From assembly GCF_040954645.1 (NCBI RefSeq), contig NC_092811.1, forward strand, positions 87,411,199 through 87,475,198: DNA of 64,000 nucleotides, given 5' to 3'. Positions 47,346 to 59,100 of the stretch are shown here, piece by piece (within the stretch, counting starts at the first letter, position 1; the number at the start of each line of letters is the position of its first letter). The DNA is from Diabrotica undecimpunctata. Lineage: Eukaryota; Arthropoda; Insecta; Coleoptera; Chrysomelidae. The position numbers and the translations under genes were made by a program. The notes under the pieces are model-generated. The model was not told the origin of the DNA. It was given only the letters and a program-made list of their open reading frames with translations, and did no database searches.

Positions 47346-48310
47346 GTTGTATGTTACGTGTAACTATAATGTTATTATTTTCGATATGGGATGTAAGGTG
47401 TTTTTGTAGAGATGATGTATTGATTTTGGATCTGGTTGTAAGTGTGGTAGATTTGCCGAGAGAGTTGACTGTAAGGGACTTGAATCTTGAGCCAGGTAGA
47501 TTTTGAGTTTTAAATAATCGGTTGAATCTGTGTTGATTGCAGAATTGTAAAGGAATGTGTGTGTTTAGGTATGTTTATATGATGTTTTCTGGGACTGTAG
47601 TGGGGGATGGGTGGGTGTTTTTTGGATGGATCTGTTCGTGATGGTAAGGTATTTGGCTTCGGGAAGAAGTTTGAATTTTTTCTTTAGAGGTTTGGCATTG
47701 ATGGGGTTTATTAGGTAAAGGTAGGCTATTTTTTCCAAATTGTTCACGTAGACTACAAAGAAATCGTTTTTGTCATCTAACGTGACCGGAATGATTAGAA
47801 TTAGTGGGGTTTGACTACAGAATTTGGTTGAGATGTGGTTTATCGTGTATTTTGTGCCGTGTCGTTTTGTAGACTCACTGCTGCTTCCCTGAGTTCCTCA
47901 GTTGTTTGAGCCGGGCATCCATCTATAGTGGACACTCGGTACAAAGGGGATAAGCGTGAGCATACCGACTGATTATCAACCTCCTGTTCAAATACTTCAA
48001 GTATTTTTATGGGCTCTAAGTTAAAATGAGGGTTTTGTGGCATAAAGTGTTTATATATTGTGTCATGTGTTCGATGTCGTATTTTGAACGGCTACCGGTG
48101 TTTAAGGTGTGTGTGTAAAATTTGTAGTTGTGGTAATACTCCGTGATTGTCAGGTGGCTATGAATGATGAGTTTTGGTGTGTATTTTGATGCGTGGGGTG
48201 TCTTTGTGGTGTGTTTGTAATTTGTGTATTGTATGTCGCGTCAGTTTTTTGAATGTTAGTTAATGTGTAAGTATTTTGAATGTCAGAATTTTTTAGGATG
48301 AGAACCTGGA
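47346..48310 (-). pseudogene. Gag-only non-LTR element, copy B, 5' part
   Basis: Minus-strand frames: CSRLSPLYRVSTIDGCPAQT (48043-47840), then after a frameshift PLILIIPVTLDDKNDF, KIAYLYLINPINAKPLKKKF and EAKYLTITNRSI (47747-47565), a gag-like N-terminal domain. It is the missing upstream half of the fragment at 43886-45290. Beyond 48043 the C/A-rich leader continues to about 48310. Stops present. Confidence 0.65.
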
Positions 48311-48654
48311 GGATGGTGTTTATTGTAAGAGTTTTTTAAAAGGTGCCATGGAAACGACGGTACCTCGAATTGTGAAGCATACTTTATCTGAACGGAGTTT
48401 TTAATTAGAAGAGGGTTTTTTTTGTTCTTACGGTCCACTCGTGAGGAATGCTTTTTTTCTTTTTTGTGTTATTTAGTCATCCCATCTGCCTTTTCTATAC
48501 AGCTTTTTCAAATACATTCGATGTAGATATTTTGTGTTGCCTGTTTTCGTTGTAATCCCAACCTCCTCTGCAACTGCTTTTTGGCAGGATATCATTTCTA
48601 TTTTTGTCATGTAGTTACATTGATTCTTCATTGCTCTTCCACTTTATATATTAT
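48311..48654. other. No recognisable gene
   Basis: T-rich sequence with weak palindromic word ggtgccatggaaacgacggt. No coding, TIR or LINE motif identified. Confidence 0.5.
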
Positions 48655-48818
48655 AAGATTCTTTTTCTCTAATGTTTAATACCGAATAATGACTCTATCG
48701 CACTCTGCAATATACAAATGCTTTATTTTTCTATATAAGATACTTTTTCTCTAATAATTAATACCGAGTAATGACTCTATCGCACTCTACAATATATAAA
48801 TTCTTTATTTTTCTGTAT
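48655..48818. repeat. 82-bp tandem duplication, diverged
   Basis: Two adjacent copies (starting 48655 and 48737) share ctttttctctaat, taataccga and aatgactctatcgcactct, with roughly one difference in ten bases. Confidence 0.85.
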
Positions 48819-48996
48819 CCTTCATATTCTTCACCCTCTTGCCACTCCTCTCCTGATGTCATAAACTTTTCTCTAGTCAATAATACCGAAGAATCTGTCG
48901 GACACTTTTCTACCGGAAGTAATCTTATATGGATTGCATTAATGACTTTTCGGTACGAGTATGATTACTTGTTTTGTATTGTCACTGATTTACTGT

Positions 48997-49170
48997 CGTT
49001 CTATTTTACTTCTGCTATTGGGTATTTGTGATACAGCATTGAATTCCTCCTCATATTCGATTATCTTTTCGATTGTCAATTTTCGTTCTATTTTACTTCT
49101 GCTATTGGGTATTTGTGATACAGCATTGAATTCCTCCTTATATTCGATTATCTTTTCGATTGTCAATTTA
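48997..49170. repeat. 87-bp tandem duplication
   Basis: cgttctattttacttctgct begins at 48997 and again at 49084. The copies differ at one or two bases (tcctcatattc versus tccttatattc). Short frames across it on both strands are artefacts. Confidence 0.9.
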
Positions 49171-49259
49171 TATCGGAGATGCACGCCTCCGGTAACTGAT
49201 GGTTCTTTATTTTCTTTAAAGCCGAATTTACTTCTTACATTGTGGTGGGTAAAAGTACT

Positions 49260-50200
49260 TTAGATTCCTGATTTATGTGAGTGCCTACTCTTCGTCTTCT
49301 TCTTCTTCTTCTTTTTATGTGGACATGACTCTGTCTGTTTTTCAATGTGCCTCCAGTAAGTTATCTTTCCATTGTTTCCGTAGTCTTCCTACTGATCGTC
49401 TTCCTATTGGTGAAACGTCTCTTGTCGTCTTTACTACTATAAATGTTGTCATTCGGCTTATATGATCGTTCCATTCTACTATTTTATTTCTTACCCAGTA
49501 CTTGATTTTCTCCCCCTTGCATCTACGTCGTATATCTGTACTTCTAGCTCTGTCCCATAGTGTCATATCATCAATTTTTTCAAGTGTTTTCATCTCTGCT
49601 ATTTCTAACATCATGTTTGTCCTCTCTGTATCAGGTCGTATTTCAGCGGCGTATATTGGTCTGATGACTGGATTGTATATTCGGCCTTTCATTTATCTTC
49701 CAATATTTTTATTTCTCCTTACGGTTTCATTCAGGCTGCCTGCAACTCTGTTTGCTCTATTCACCTGATCTTCCACTTCAGTTTTGAGATTTCCGTAGCT
49801 GGATAATGTGCTGCCTAGATATTTAAACTCCATAACTTGTTCTCTTATCTGACCTTCCAGCTCCAATTTACATCTTAGTAAATTTGCGGTTATAACCATG
49901 CATTTTGTTATATTAAACAATTGTTGCAGCATTCATTGTAAATCATCTTCACTTTGTATTGCGTCGTCTGCATAGCAGATTATTTTAAGTTATTTTTCTC
50001 CTATTTGGTATCCTTTTTCAGTTCTTTCTTTTTTTTGATTATTTCATTCATAATCAGGTTGAACAATAGAGGACTCACATAATCTCCCTGTCTTATCTCA
50101 TTGCCAGCATGAATGAGGTAGGTTAGTTCTTCTTTTGCTTTTACTTTTATTCTGTAGTTTTGGTAGATATTTTCGATTAGTTGACGTTAGACCAGTCCAC
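49260..50200 (-). pseudogene. Decayed LINE (RTE-like), RT box C to C-terminus
   Basis: Minus strand from 50200: broken box B (DKTGRLCESSIVQPDYE-like), box C CYADDAIQSEDDLQ (about 49985-49945), then frame 49932-49693 with VMEFKYLGSTLSSYG and NRANRVAGSLNETVRRN, and frame 49692-49342 with IYNPVIRPIYAAEI, TLEKIDDMTLWDRARSTDIR and VGRLRKQWKDNLLEAH. An in-frame stop at 49693-49695 separates the last two frames. The order box C, KYLG, RPxxxYxxE, WKDN is that of RTE-like ORF2 ends. Confidence 0.83.
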
Positions 50201-50219
50201 TTCCTAAAATTGGCCAGCC

Positions 50220-50830
50220 AGGATATACGTTCAGAGCCTCTCTTGCCTCTGGACTCTCAATCTTGCCTTGTAGAATGAATTGTGAAACTCAATATTTATT
50301 ATTACGCAATATGTGGCAAAAGCAAGCCAATTTTCTATTCTTTACGGTGTAAATAATTTCTTTGTCTTTTCTTAGCTTTCTATGCCTCTAATCGTTTTAT
50401 GGCATCGTCTGTAAGGCTTCAGCTTTCTACTCCATAGAGGAGGACACTAAAGACGTAACATCTAAGAATGCCTATACGTATATTGATACTTAAGGATAAG
50501 TTGCAGAGAATCTTCCTAAGGCTGGTAAACGAGCTTCTGGCTTTTTCAATACGAGTTTTTATTTCGTAGCTGTGATCCCAAGTATTCTTAATATTGCAGC
50601 CCAAATAATATATTTTTTCCACTCTTTCTAACGGTGTATCGCCTATTGTAATTTAGGCGTTTATGTTGGTGTTCTTACTAATGATCATTATTTTCATCTT
50701 CTTGAAACTTAGTTTTAAGCCGTATTTGTTACATGTTTTTACAACGTTATCCATCTTCCTTTCTGTGTAATAATCATCTTGTATCTTTTACGTTATAGTT
50801 CTCGTCTTCTTTCGTTTTCGTTCTCTTATT
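50220..50830 (-). pseudogene. Second decayed LINE C-terminal fragment
   Basis: MKIMIISKN, VEKIYYLGCNIKNTWDHSYE, RSSFTSLRKILCNL, VFSVLLYGVES and LTDDAIKRLEA are the post-RT part of another endonuclease-RT LINE. RKLACFCHILRNNKY follows near 50310. It belongs to a different family from the fragment at 49260-50200, and stops occur after GVES and elsewhere. Confidence 0.78.
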
Positions 50831-51524
50831 TAATAGGTTTACCAACATTTTCTGTTCTTTCATAATCTCCTGTTTTTCTCACTCGCCAACCACTTGTAGT
50901 GTAGCTCTGTCGAACCTCGACCAAAACACCTCTACCAGACTAAGGCCTGGACATTAGTATCCTAGTATCGTTATTTGTGAAACCGTGTTGTTAATGATCC
51001 GAGAATCTAGAATCTTCCATTAGACATACTTCTCTATAGCCCAACTGTGACAGCTATTTATTTGATACAAAATTAAGTGGCTTCTACTAGTGAGCCTAAA
51101 ACCTTTCGTTTGTTTTTTGGTGCCTACAATATAGCGCAATTCTTTTAACACTGACATAGGCTGCCTTGAAGTCGACGAAAAGATTATGTTTATCAATAAT
51201 ATATTCTAATGATTATTCTAAAATGTATCTATGTGCGTGTATTTGGTGTATAAATAGAATGAATCTGGTCATTGGAAAAATTAGAGATCAATGGAATTAA
51301 ACATACAGTAAGCAATAACTTATTATCCTGTTTTGCCACTTGAATAGACTTATGCCTTGGGTAGATATATTGCGGACTAACTATAATTCAAGAATGATAT
51401 TTTTTCTTCTGTCTTAACGTACATTGTGTTCTACTGCATTAATTCGGTATTGCATGCCCTAACTTATTGTCTAGACTTCTGGCCATATATAGTCTTTATT
51501 TTATTTAATAATAAAGAGTTTATT
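50831..51524. other. Mostly unassigned; minus-strand RT box A scrap
   Basis: Around 51190-51120 the minus strand reads NLFVDFKAAYVSVKR, a LINE RT box A remnant. The rest (50831-51110 and 51210-51524) shows nothing I can name. Confidence 0.5.
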
Positions 51525-52024
51525 TGAGTTGTGATGGCTCTATCTCTGCTTATTTTTTTAAGTGTATCCTTCTCGTTACTTCTATCTTTCGTGAGTATAA
51601 CTCTCAGGTATTCATATTCATTGGCATGTTTTGGTATTATTTTTCTTTATATATGTCTAAATCATTTCCTGGACAGCTATTCTACTCTTATTCTATTATA
51701 TTTCTGGAACCATTGTTTTAGAACCGAGTTTATATAATATTTAAAGAAGGTGGAAGACAGACGACATCCTTGTGTCAGACCTTTTTTAACTAGATAGAAT
51801 TCTGAGTATCCATTTCGCGTCTTGACACAACTGTTCTCTCTTCATCAAAGTTTTTCAAGGCATTGATATACTATGTCTCTACTCTGCTCTCTGTCAAGGA
51901 TTCCCAGTTTTAAATCAACGTTTATTATCCTTTCTCGTAATACTCTGCTATATAAACGGTCAAGTTTGTTACCTTTCTTGTTATTTTCAAAGCAGTTTTC
52001 AATTGAACGGAGTCTCTTATCTAT
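51525..52024 (-). pseudogene. LINE RT fragment, 3' side of the piggyBac insertion
   Basis: Minus strand from 52024: KRLRSIENCFENNKKGNKL, LDREQSRDIVYQCLEKL, then box B-like VKKGLTQGCRLSSTFFKYYI (about 51780) and a tail-like EYEYLRVILTKDRSNEKDTL. Many stops. It is the downstream half of the LINE whose upstream part is at 53947-54560; the piggyBac sits between them. Confidence 0.7.
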
Positions 52025-52028
52025 TTAA

Positions 52029-53942
52029 CCTTTCAGTAGACGCAGTTTGTCTAGGAGACCGGTGGGAGTCAACGACGGTCAATTCTAAAGTCAATCGGAA
52101 GCATTCAAGTTTCTCCAGCTCCGTACCTTTTTTTTACTTCGGCTGTGTGTTGATGCTCGAATGTATGCAGTGTTGATGCTCGAACTGTAAGTTTGTAATT
52201 TGTAAAATCGGTGCAGTGGACCGTGTGCATCTAAAGAAGTAATAGAATTTCGTGACTTGTAAGTATTTGTTTTATAATAAAACTTTATTTTTCAGATATT
52301 AGGGATTATGAAAAAGAGCAAAAAATATTGTTAACACAATAATGCTCAATGTTAATAAGAAGATTCGACAGGTGATGAGTATGATGATGAAGAGGAATCG
52401 GGAGAAGAAGACCATGTAAAAGAAAACTTGGAGGGACGCGATACGAAACAGGAAATGAGAAATCAGATGATGAGACAGATTTTACCATTGGTCCAAATTT
52501 TTTGGGCGAAGATAATAAAACAAAATGGGCAAAGCATATTGCCCCTAATAACGTCAGAACTCGAAGTGAAAATATTGTTCTGCAGCTTCCAGATTCAAAA
52601 CAATGTGTCAGTCAGAAAACAAATATTTTAGATATCTGAAACAATCTGTTTGATACTGATATGTTGTAAATAATTGTTGATGGGACCAATCATGAGTTCA
52701 GTCGCGATTGAGATATCTACCCAACAAACATTGATAAAATTCGTGCCCTTTTAGGTCTCTTATATCTTGCAGCTATAAGAAAAGCAAGTCACCAATACAA
52801 CATACTTGTGGAAAATGGACGTCACTATACCCTGGCCGCTGAAAACATGGAATCCAAGGTCGCATGATCACTCAATGTAAGCATCGACAGGCGCTCGAAA
52901 CTAGACCTTATGGGAAACTGTTTACACCGTCATTATTTGTGTTATGATACTATAACTTAAATGTTTTATGTATCATGATTTGTGTTTCACTTTCGCCGGC
53001 TGGTGAATTTTGTGAAAATGTTTAAAATTAATGTAAATCAATAACCTCTAAAAAACGGTATAAATATATTATAGCAACATTGTTAGTTCGTTTTTGTTGA
53101 GCGGTGTAAACGTGGGAAAAGTGATAACATAGGAAGAGGAATATTTAAGAGTGCGTGCCATTCACATGATCATTCCATCTTTTCAGCGGCTCAACTATAG
53201 TACAGAGGTTTTCCGACTGACAATGAACATCCCGAGATTCAGAAATTTACTAAGGTACATGCGAACTGATAATATCAATACAAGACATTATAGAGTTAGT
53301 TTAAATAAATTAGCGCCAATAAGAGATGTTATTACCAAGTGGAACAAAAGTCAGAAACAATGTTTCTTTCATTCGCAATACGTAACCGTGGACGAAAAGT
53401 TGGAGTCTTTTAAAGGACGGTGCTCGTTTCGCTAGTACAACAAGCAAACCCAATAGATACGGTATAAAAATATTTGCACTGTCTGATGCGAAGTTATTTT
53501 ATATCAGTAACATGAAAGTATACATTGACAAAAACCAAGTGGGTGCTCCATACTATATAGACACTAGTACAAAGGCAGTGGCGGAACGGGCTTGTCAATA
53601 TCTCTACGGATGTAAATCCAATTTGCAATGACTGCAGCAATATTCCGGCATAATTTTATTATGTTTTTTGCCATCTCGTATATTTTTTATGATAAGTCTT
53701 AGTGAAATAATGTTTTATTTTCGGTTAAGATAGTTCTTAAAGACTGATATGTTATGTTCTATTTTTAAATTAATTGTAATTTGTTTAGTATAAACGAAAA
53801 TAAATCAAACTACTACAAAAATTGTGGACTATTTTTTGTGCTATTTTATTGAAATTTAAACAAAATGCATCCAGACGACTATTTTTATGGCCGGTGTAGT
53901 AGACCGTGTACGACTACTGATTAAACGGCGTCTACTGAAAGG
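52029..53942 (+). mobile_element. Full-length piggyBac-like element, degenerate inside
   Basis: The ends are a perfect 15-bp inverted repeat (cctttcagtagacgc at 52029-52043; complement at 53928-53942), each flanked by TTAA (52025-52028 and 53943-53946), the hallmark piggyBac target duplication. Similarity extends a few bases further inward with mismatches. Length 1,914 bp. It lies in a minus-strand LINE, whose two halves adjoin the TTAA sites. Confidence 0.92.
52310..53640 (+). pseudogene. piggyBac transposase, decayed
   Basis: Pieces in order: an acidic N-terminal tract (52370-52600 in broken frames), IRALLGLLYLAAIRKASHQY (about 52738), then the 94-codon frame 53151-53435 with IPRFRNLLRYMRTDN, LNKLAPIRDVITKWN and VTVDEKLESFKGRCSF, the piggyBac DDE-region signature. 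YGIKIFALSDA continues in another frame at about 53455, and a Cys-rich remnant of the C-terminal finger near 53620 (CKSNLQ, CNDCSNI). Roughly 200-280 bp in the middle look inserted or rearranged (52860-53150). Numerous stops; no active protein. The transposase would cut at TTAA. Confidence 0.88.
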
Positions 53943-53946
53943 TTAA

Positions 53947-54560
53947 AAATTTGTTAAACATCACGGTTAAATTTTCCAATACTACACCTGGTGAAAATTT
54001 AAATATTTCCACAAGTATACCTCCACGACCAGGTTATTTCCCCATTCTCGATGGGGACCACACCTATTGTGAAACATGTGAAGGTCGTAATTAACATTCT
54101 CAAATCGCACCCGTTCTTCCGTTAGTAAATCTCTATAATATTTTCTCCACGTTTTTTGTCCAATTGGGTCTATCATTATACTTTAGTTTTGATTTATTTT
54201 CAAAGTTCTTACAGTTTTCTATGCTGCTCTAGATTTGGAGCTCCCTAATAAGCCATTTATTTCATGTCATGTTCTTTTTCTGTATTGATTTTTTGTTTTC
54301 GTTACCTGTTTCTTTACTAGACTGCAGTATCTTTTGTACATAATATGTTGCTCTGGTAGCTAGCCATCTATTCTTTAGTTTTTTCTTTTGTTCCTCTAAT
54401 TCTTTAATCCAACAATTGTTTAATTCATTAATTTTTTACCTACTTTTTCAGTCTCTTTTGCCAGCTTACGTACTTACATTTTATATGTATTGTACATTTC
54501 TTCTGGTTATCTTGTAGGTTTATTTTCCATATTTTCAGCTAGCATAATTTTGTACAGAAA
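53947..54560 (-). pseudogene. LINE linker fragment, 5' side of the piggyBac insertion
   Basis: Minus strand: frame 54176-53982 has GQKTWRKYYRDLLTEERVRF, the linker before RT typical of endonuclease-RT LINEs (W-x-x-Y-x-x-x-L). Upstream to about 54540 are Lys-rich broken frames. It joins 51525-52024 across the piggyBac. Confidence 0.65.
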
Positions 54561-54759
54561 AATTGTGGAGTGGTTTTAAAAACTGTCTAGATTTTACATA
54601 GGCTGCTAGGTATTAAATTAGAGAAAATATACATATCGTTTAAAAAGTGGTGTAGTGTGTCAGACGTGTTTTTTGTACGAAAAAAACCTTTTTATCAGAA
54701 AATAATTAAAACTTTTATATAAACAGTTATTAAAGAACATTAGTCTGACAAAAGCACAT

Positions 54760-56139
54760 AGAAAGAATATTAAAAAAAGCCGAGAAAGGATTAAATAATT
54801 ATATTAAGAGCTGTATGTTCTTACAGCTGGGGAGCCGATCCAGACATGTCCCTTTTATTATACAGGTCATTTATTAGATCAACTCTGGATTACGGATGCT
54901 TTCTATATTCTCAAGCAGCCTCCAGTAACCTAAAAAAGTTAGATAATTTAGTGAATAAATGTCTAAGATTGTCCCTTGGAGCCTTTAAAAGTACACCAAT
55001 TTCAAATTTTCATGTAGAATGTTGTGAAATGCCTTTAGAGCTAAGAAGAAAATGTCCCTGTAATAAATTTTTGTGCAAAATTTTATCTCAAAATAGTAGT
55101 CTAGTTAGGAAAGTTCGCAACCTGTTTATAATGGATTTAACTAATAAGTACTGGAAGAAAAAAGAATCACTGGTTCTATGTAAATCATATCAAGACTGCA
55201 TACAATATAAACATAATATATATAAAACGAACTGTTACCAATATACCAAACAAACTTAACTGATGTGCCTGAGATAGAAATACGCTTTCTAAGAGATTAT
55301 TCTAATTACCCAAAGTCGTTGAGAAATGTAATGATTTTAAAAATTATTATATCATATTTACAGATACATAAAAAAAAAGACGAAAAAACGTCTTGTGCAT
55401 TTTAGGACCCTACACAAAACTATTTCGAGGCTAAAAAACTTCCGAGTGAATTTTCAAGTTATTCAGTTGAACAACTCGCAATATTAGAAGCATTAAAATA
55501 TATTAAAACTAATTTATTTAATAATAAAATTTATTTAATAATATCAGATTAAAAAAGTGTTTTAAATAAACTTTAAAATATATCTACTAATATTAATATT
55601 AATTATATCTTACAAAATATATTAACCAATTTTAAATACTTGTATGAGGAAGGAAAAATAGTTAAGTTTGTTTGGGTTCAAGCTCATTGTGGGATCATCC
55701 ATAATGGAAAAGCAGACATACTGTCCAAGGAAGCATTAGATTCCGATAATTATTCATTAATTCCGGAAGATCTTTGTATTATTTTAAAAAATATAATCAG
55801 GCAGGAATGGATGGACAAATATGATCATTCCACCAAGGGACTTTTTTAGAAAGGCATCCGAATATTCAGCCGAAAATTCTTACCAAACCATGGTTCTGTA
55901 GTTTTATAACAAAAAAAGATGCAATCGGAATTATCTGTAGAATTCAATCTCACTTATTTAAATTAAAAATTGTAAATTCCCCAAACTGCTAGTGTGAAGA
56001 ATATGGCACACTAGAACATACATACATGATATTATATTGTAGTAAAAATAGAATGAAGACCAAAATTTTTATGGAAGCCAATATGAAAATAAAAATTTTA
56101 GTAAAACCCATCAACCTTTATGGGTTAATAGTTTGTAAC
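54760..56139 (+). pseudogene. I-like LINE: RT C-terminus, RNase H and terminal knuckle
   Basis: Frame 54846-55259 begins within SWGADPDMSLLLYRSFIRST and contains LDYGCFLYSQAASSNLKKLD, CLRLSLGAFKSTPISNF and EMPLELRRK, the post-RT domain of I/R1-type LINEs. RNase H follows in broken frames: an EQLAILEALKYIKTN Glu region (about 55470), ISD-KSVLNK (stop at the D-S-K site, about 55545), then frame 55640-55849 with VKFVWVQAHCGIIHNGKADI. A terminal CxC...HTYMILYC motif is near 55990-56040. RNase H would strip RNA from the cDNA hybrid. The copy starts after the RT catalytic core (5'-truncated) and has several stops. Confidence 0.85.
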
Positions 56140-56143
56140 AATT

Positions 56144-59100
56144 GAAGGGCCAAGTGGAAGAAGGTGTTAAGTTACAAAAACTAATTTTCAAGATAATCCA
56201 CTTTTAGTGAATGATGCTGTGATTTTTTTATTAAAAACACTGGAACTATTATATTATAGGGTTTATGTTAGGACATAAGTAATAAGTTTTTTGGTATATA
56301 TTAAGTCTTTTAATACTATCATCTTCCCCCTCTTTTTTTAACAAAAATGTACATAACACCTTCTTCTATTATTACCAAGTACCAAAAGGAATAGATTATT
56401 TACCGAAATAAAGAGTTGACTACAAAAAAATAATTTATTTATTCATAAAACCAGTAACAGATTTAGATTATTGTTGAAACTTATAAAAAATGTTTTAAAT
56501 AGATATTACTACTTTCTTTGACGTTTTTGCGGTATTGGAGCATTTCTGTTTTGTTCATATTCACGAATCACACGTTCGTAATATCCACGATGTTCTTCTG
56601 AAATATATGGCAACTGCGTAACAATATCAGCAATTATTTTGTCTGATATATTTCCAGTCTTCTCTAAGATTCTAGAAAAGTGAATATTTTCTGTGGGTAC
56701 CTTTGGTTTCTTCTTAAATATTGAAACCTTAAGAAATGGAGTATATTCATCATACGACTCTTTGTATAGATAGCTTCCAAATTCATCGATTCGAATCCAC
56801 TTAATGCCATCTCTGAAGCGAACCTTTTGATTAAGTAATTTTTTTTTTCTGTTTATCAGGCCAACCATACAATTCTTGCCGATGGCAGATTTAATTATTT
56901 CCCGGTACTGTTGCGGTGTAACTATAGTTCCATGTCTTCTAAGCATTTTTTCAATTCTTCCGAAATCGCGATCAGAGTCCAAATACGTGTGGCCGACTTC
57001 AGGAAATTTATGATCTATTTTGTCAAAATAACTCGAAATATCATTAACTGATATAAAATAATCAAATTAAAATTTTTATTTTGACCACCGCAAGAGTCCG
57101 ACCATGTTATTAGATGTTTTTTATATTTAACATCATCACATGTCTGAATAAAATTCCACAAGCAGCTTCCAATTTCAGAACTACCTCTACCTGCTACATC
57201 CTCTGTCCATGTTTGAAACACAGATCTCTGTCCATTTACTGTCACAACATGGATACCCAAGTTATATAACCACATTTGGCGCAAATAAAAAGTTTTGATG
57301 TTGTTATCTTTGGTAAAGGCATAGTTTGCTGCAAATCCATTGTAATGTAACACCCAGTGTTATCGTTTTTTGCTTTAGTGCGGTCATTACTCATCAAGTT
57401 GAATCCTATCTTAATATTCTCATGGTGGTCTTCACTAGCTTGCCTTGAATCACAAATACTGCATGTATCGCTCTTTAGATGGCTAAACGATAAATTAAAT
57501 TCTGTAGAAAAAACTTTGACATATGATGATTTTTTTATAAAATACATTTCGGGTTTTTGTTTTTCCTTGCATTTAGCAATGTACAATCGATACATGATTG
57601 ACATATTAAGATTAGGTGGCAGATATTTTTTGTTGGGGTTACTGGTGCGTGAGTAGTGCGACTCTTCTGCAGGGAATTCTAAAATATGATTCATTATCTC
57701 CTGTTTTACAAGATCATTTAATTTTTTTGGCCTATTACAGTGTCGACCACGTTTATCGAGAGATGGAGCTGATGCTCCAGTGGCCAGCTTGCCTTTAATG
57801 ATATCTAACTTTTTCATCCCTATTTGATAAAGCGAACACAATGCTTTTTTGCACACACAAATTTCTTCGTTATTGGATACAACAGTATATCGATAAGATA
57901 CAGATTTGTGTTTTATTGCATTTTTTCTGATACGTGCTACTGGTTTAGGAATAATACTTTTAAATAAGAGAGCATTTTTTCCGTTAATGTCAAGTGCATA
58001 AAAATTGTTCATAATTGATTTTCGTTCTTCATCCTTAAATTTACTGCTGCATTTTAGTCTGCACTTTTCCGTACACAGATTTTCTACACTAGCTATTTTT
58101 GCTGGTACAATTTTACCTGTGCTGGATGTGTATGCTTTGCCTTGTTCTCTAGCAAGTAATGCCTTTCTTCTTTTCCATGTATCGGGATTTCTTACCCTAA
58201 GCTTGCTAGTTTTTATTTTGATTGGAAAACTTTTAATTCTTTTTGTCCCATTTGTAGTTATGCTAGAATTAAAAATGTTTATCTTTTCAGCGGTGTTTGT
58301 TGCCTCTACAGATAATGTCTGAAGATTATTCGTTGAACTGGCCTCTTCTAAGCTTACGTTTGTAATATTCTCTTCTGCTTCAAGATTTCCCACTCCCTGT
58401 TCAGTATTTTCCCGACTACTTACTCCAACACTTGCCAATTTTACACTGTCACCATCGTCACTGGATTCCTCTTCGCCTGGAACATATTCACTGCCATTTG
58501 ATTTAAATAAACATGACGCAGGTGAATGTAGAACCCAATCATCATCAGACATTTGTTGAGTGTCAACTAAAAAGTACCAGTATTAGAACTTAAAGTATTT
58601 AAAATTGAACAATTCATGCTTCCACAAAATTAAAAAATAATTACCTTCCATCTTATTTTCAATATTATTATTTGAAGAAATCAAATCTCTATCTTCTTCA
58701 TTTATGGATTTTGGCTCCATTTCCACCCCTTTTGGCACTCCTTTACAGGAAACATATTCACTGCCACTTGATCCATACATATGTGTCATTGGTAAATCTG
58801 AAACCTGTTCTTTATCAGGTAATATGTAGCGAGTGTCAACTAAAAATTAAATTTCGTTATCTACAATAATCACTCTTATTTATTTACAATAATTTAATTT
58901 ATAATAATTAAAAAAATACGTACCTTCTATTTCATTGCCATTACTGGTATTTAAAGAATAATAATTTAAATCAGCATATTGTGCTTGCGCCTTTTCAACC
59001 AACCTTTTTCCACGTTGACACATATTTTTGTTCAAACGATAAATATCTCGCCAATTATGTTTGTAATATAGATATTTATTTAGCAACCAAATAATTCCTT

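Noticed and set aside
57060..57110. A third intron in the 56.1-59.5-kb transposase gene explaining the break near 57030
   Set aside because: I could not find a GT donor that pairs with a plausible AG while keeping the frame; a small indel is simpler.
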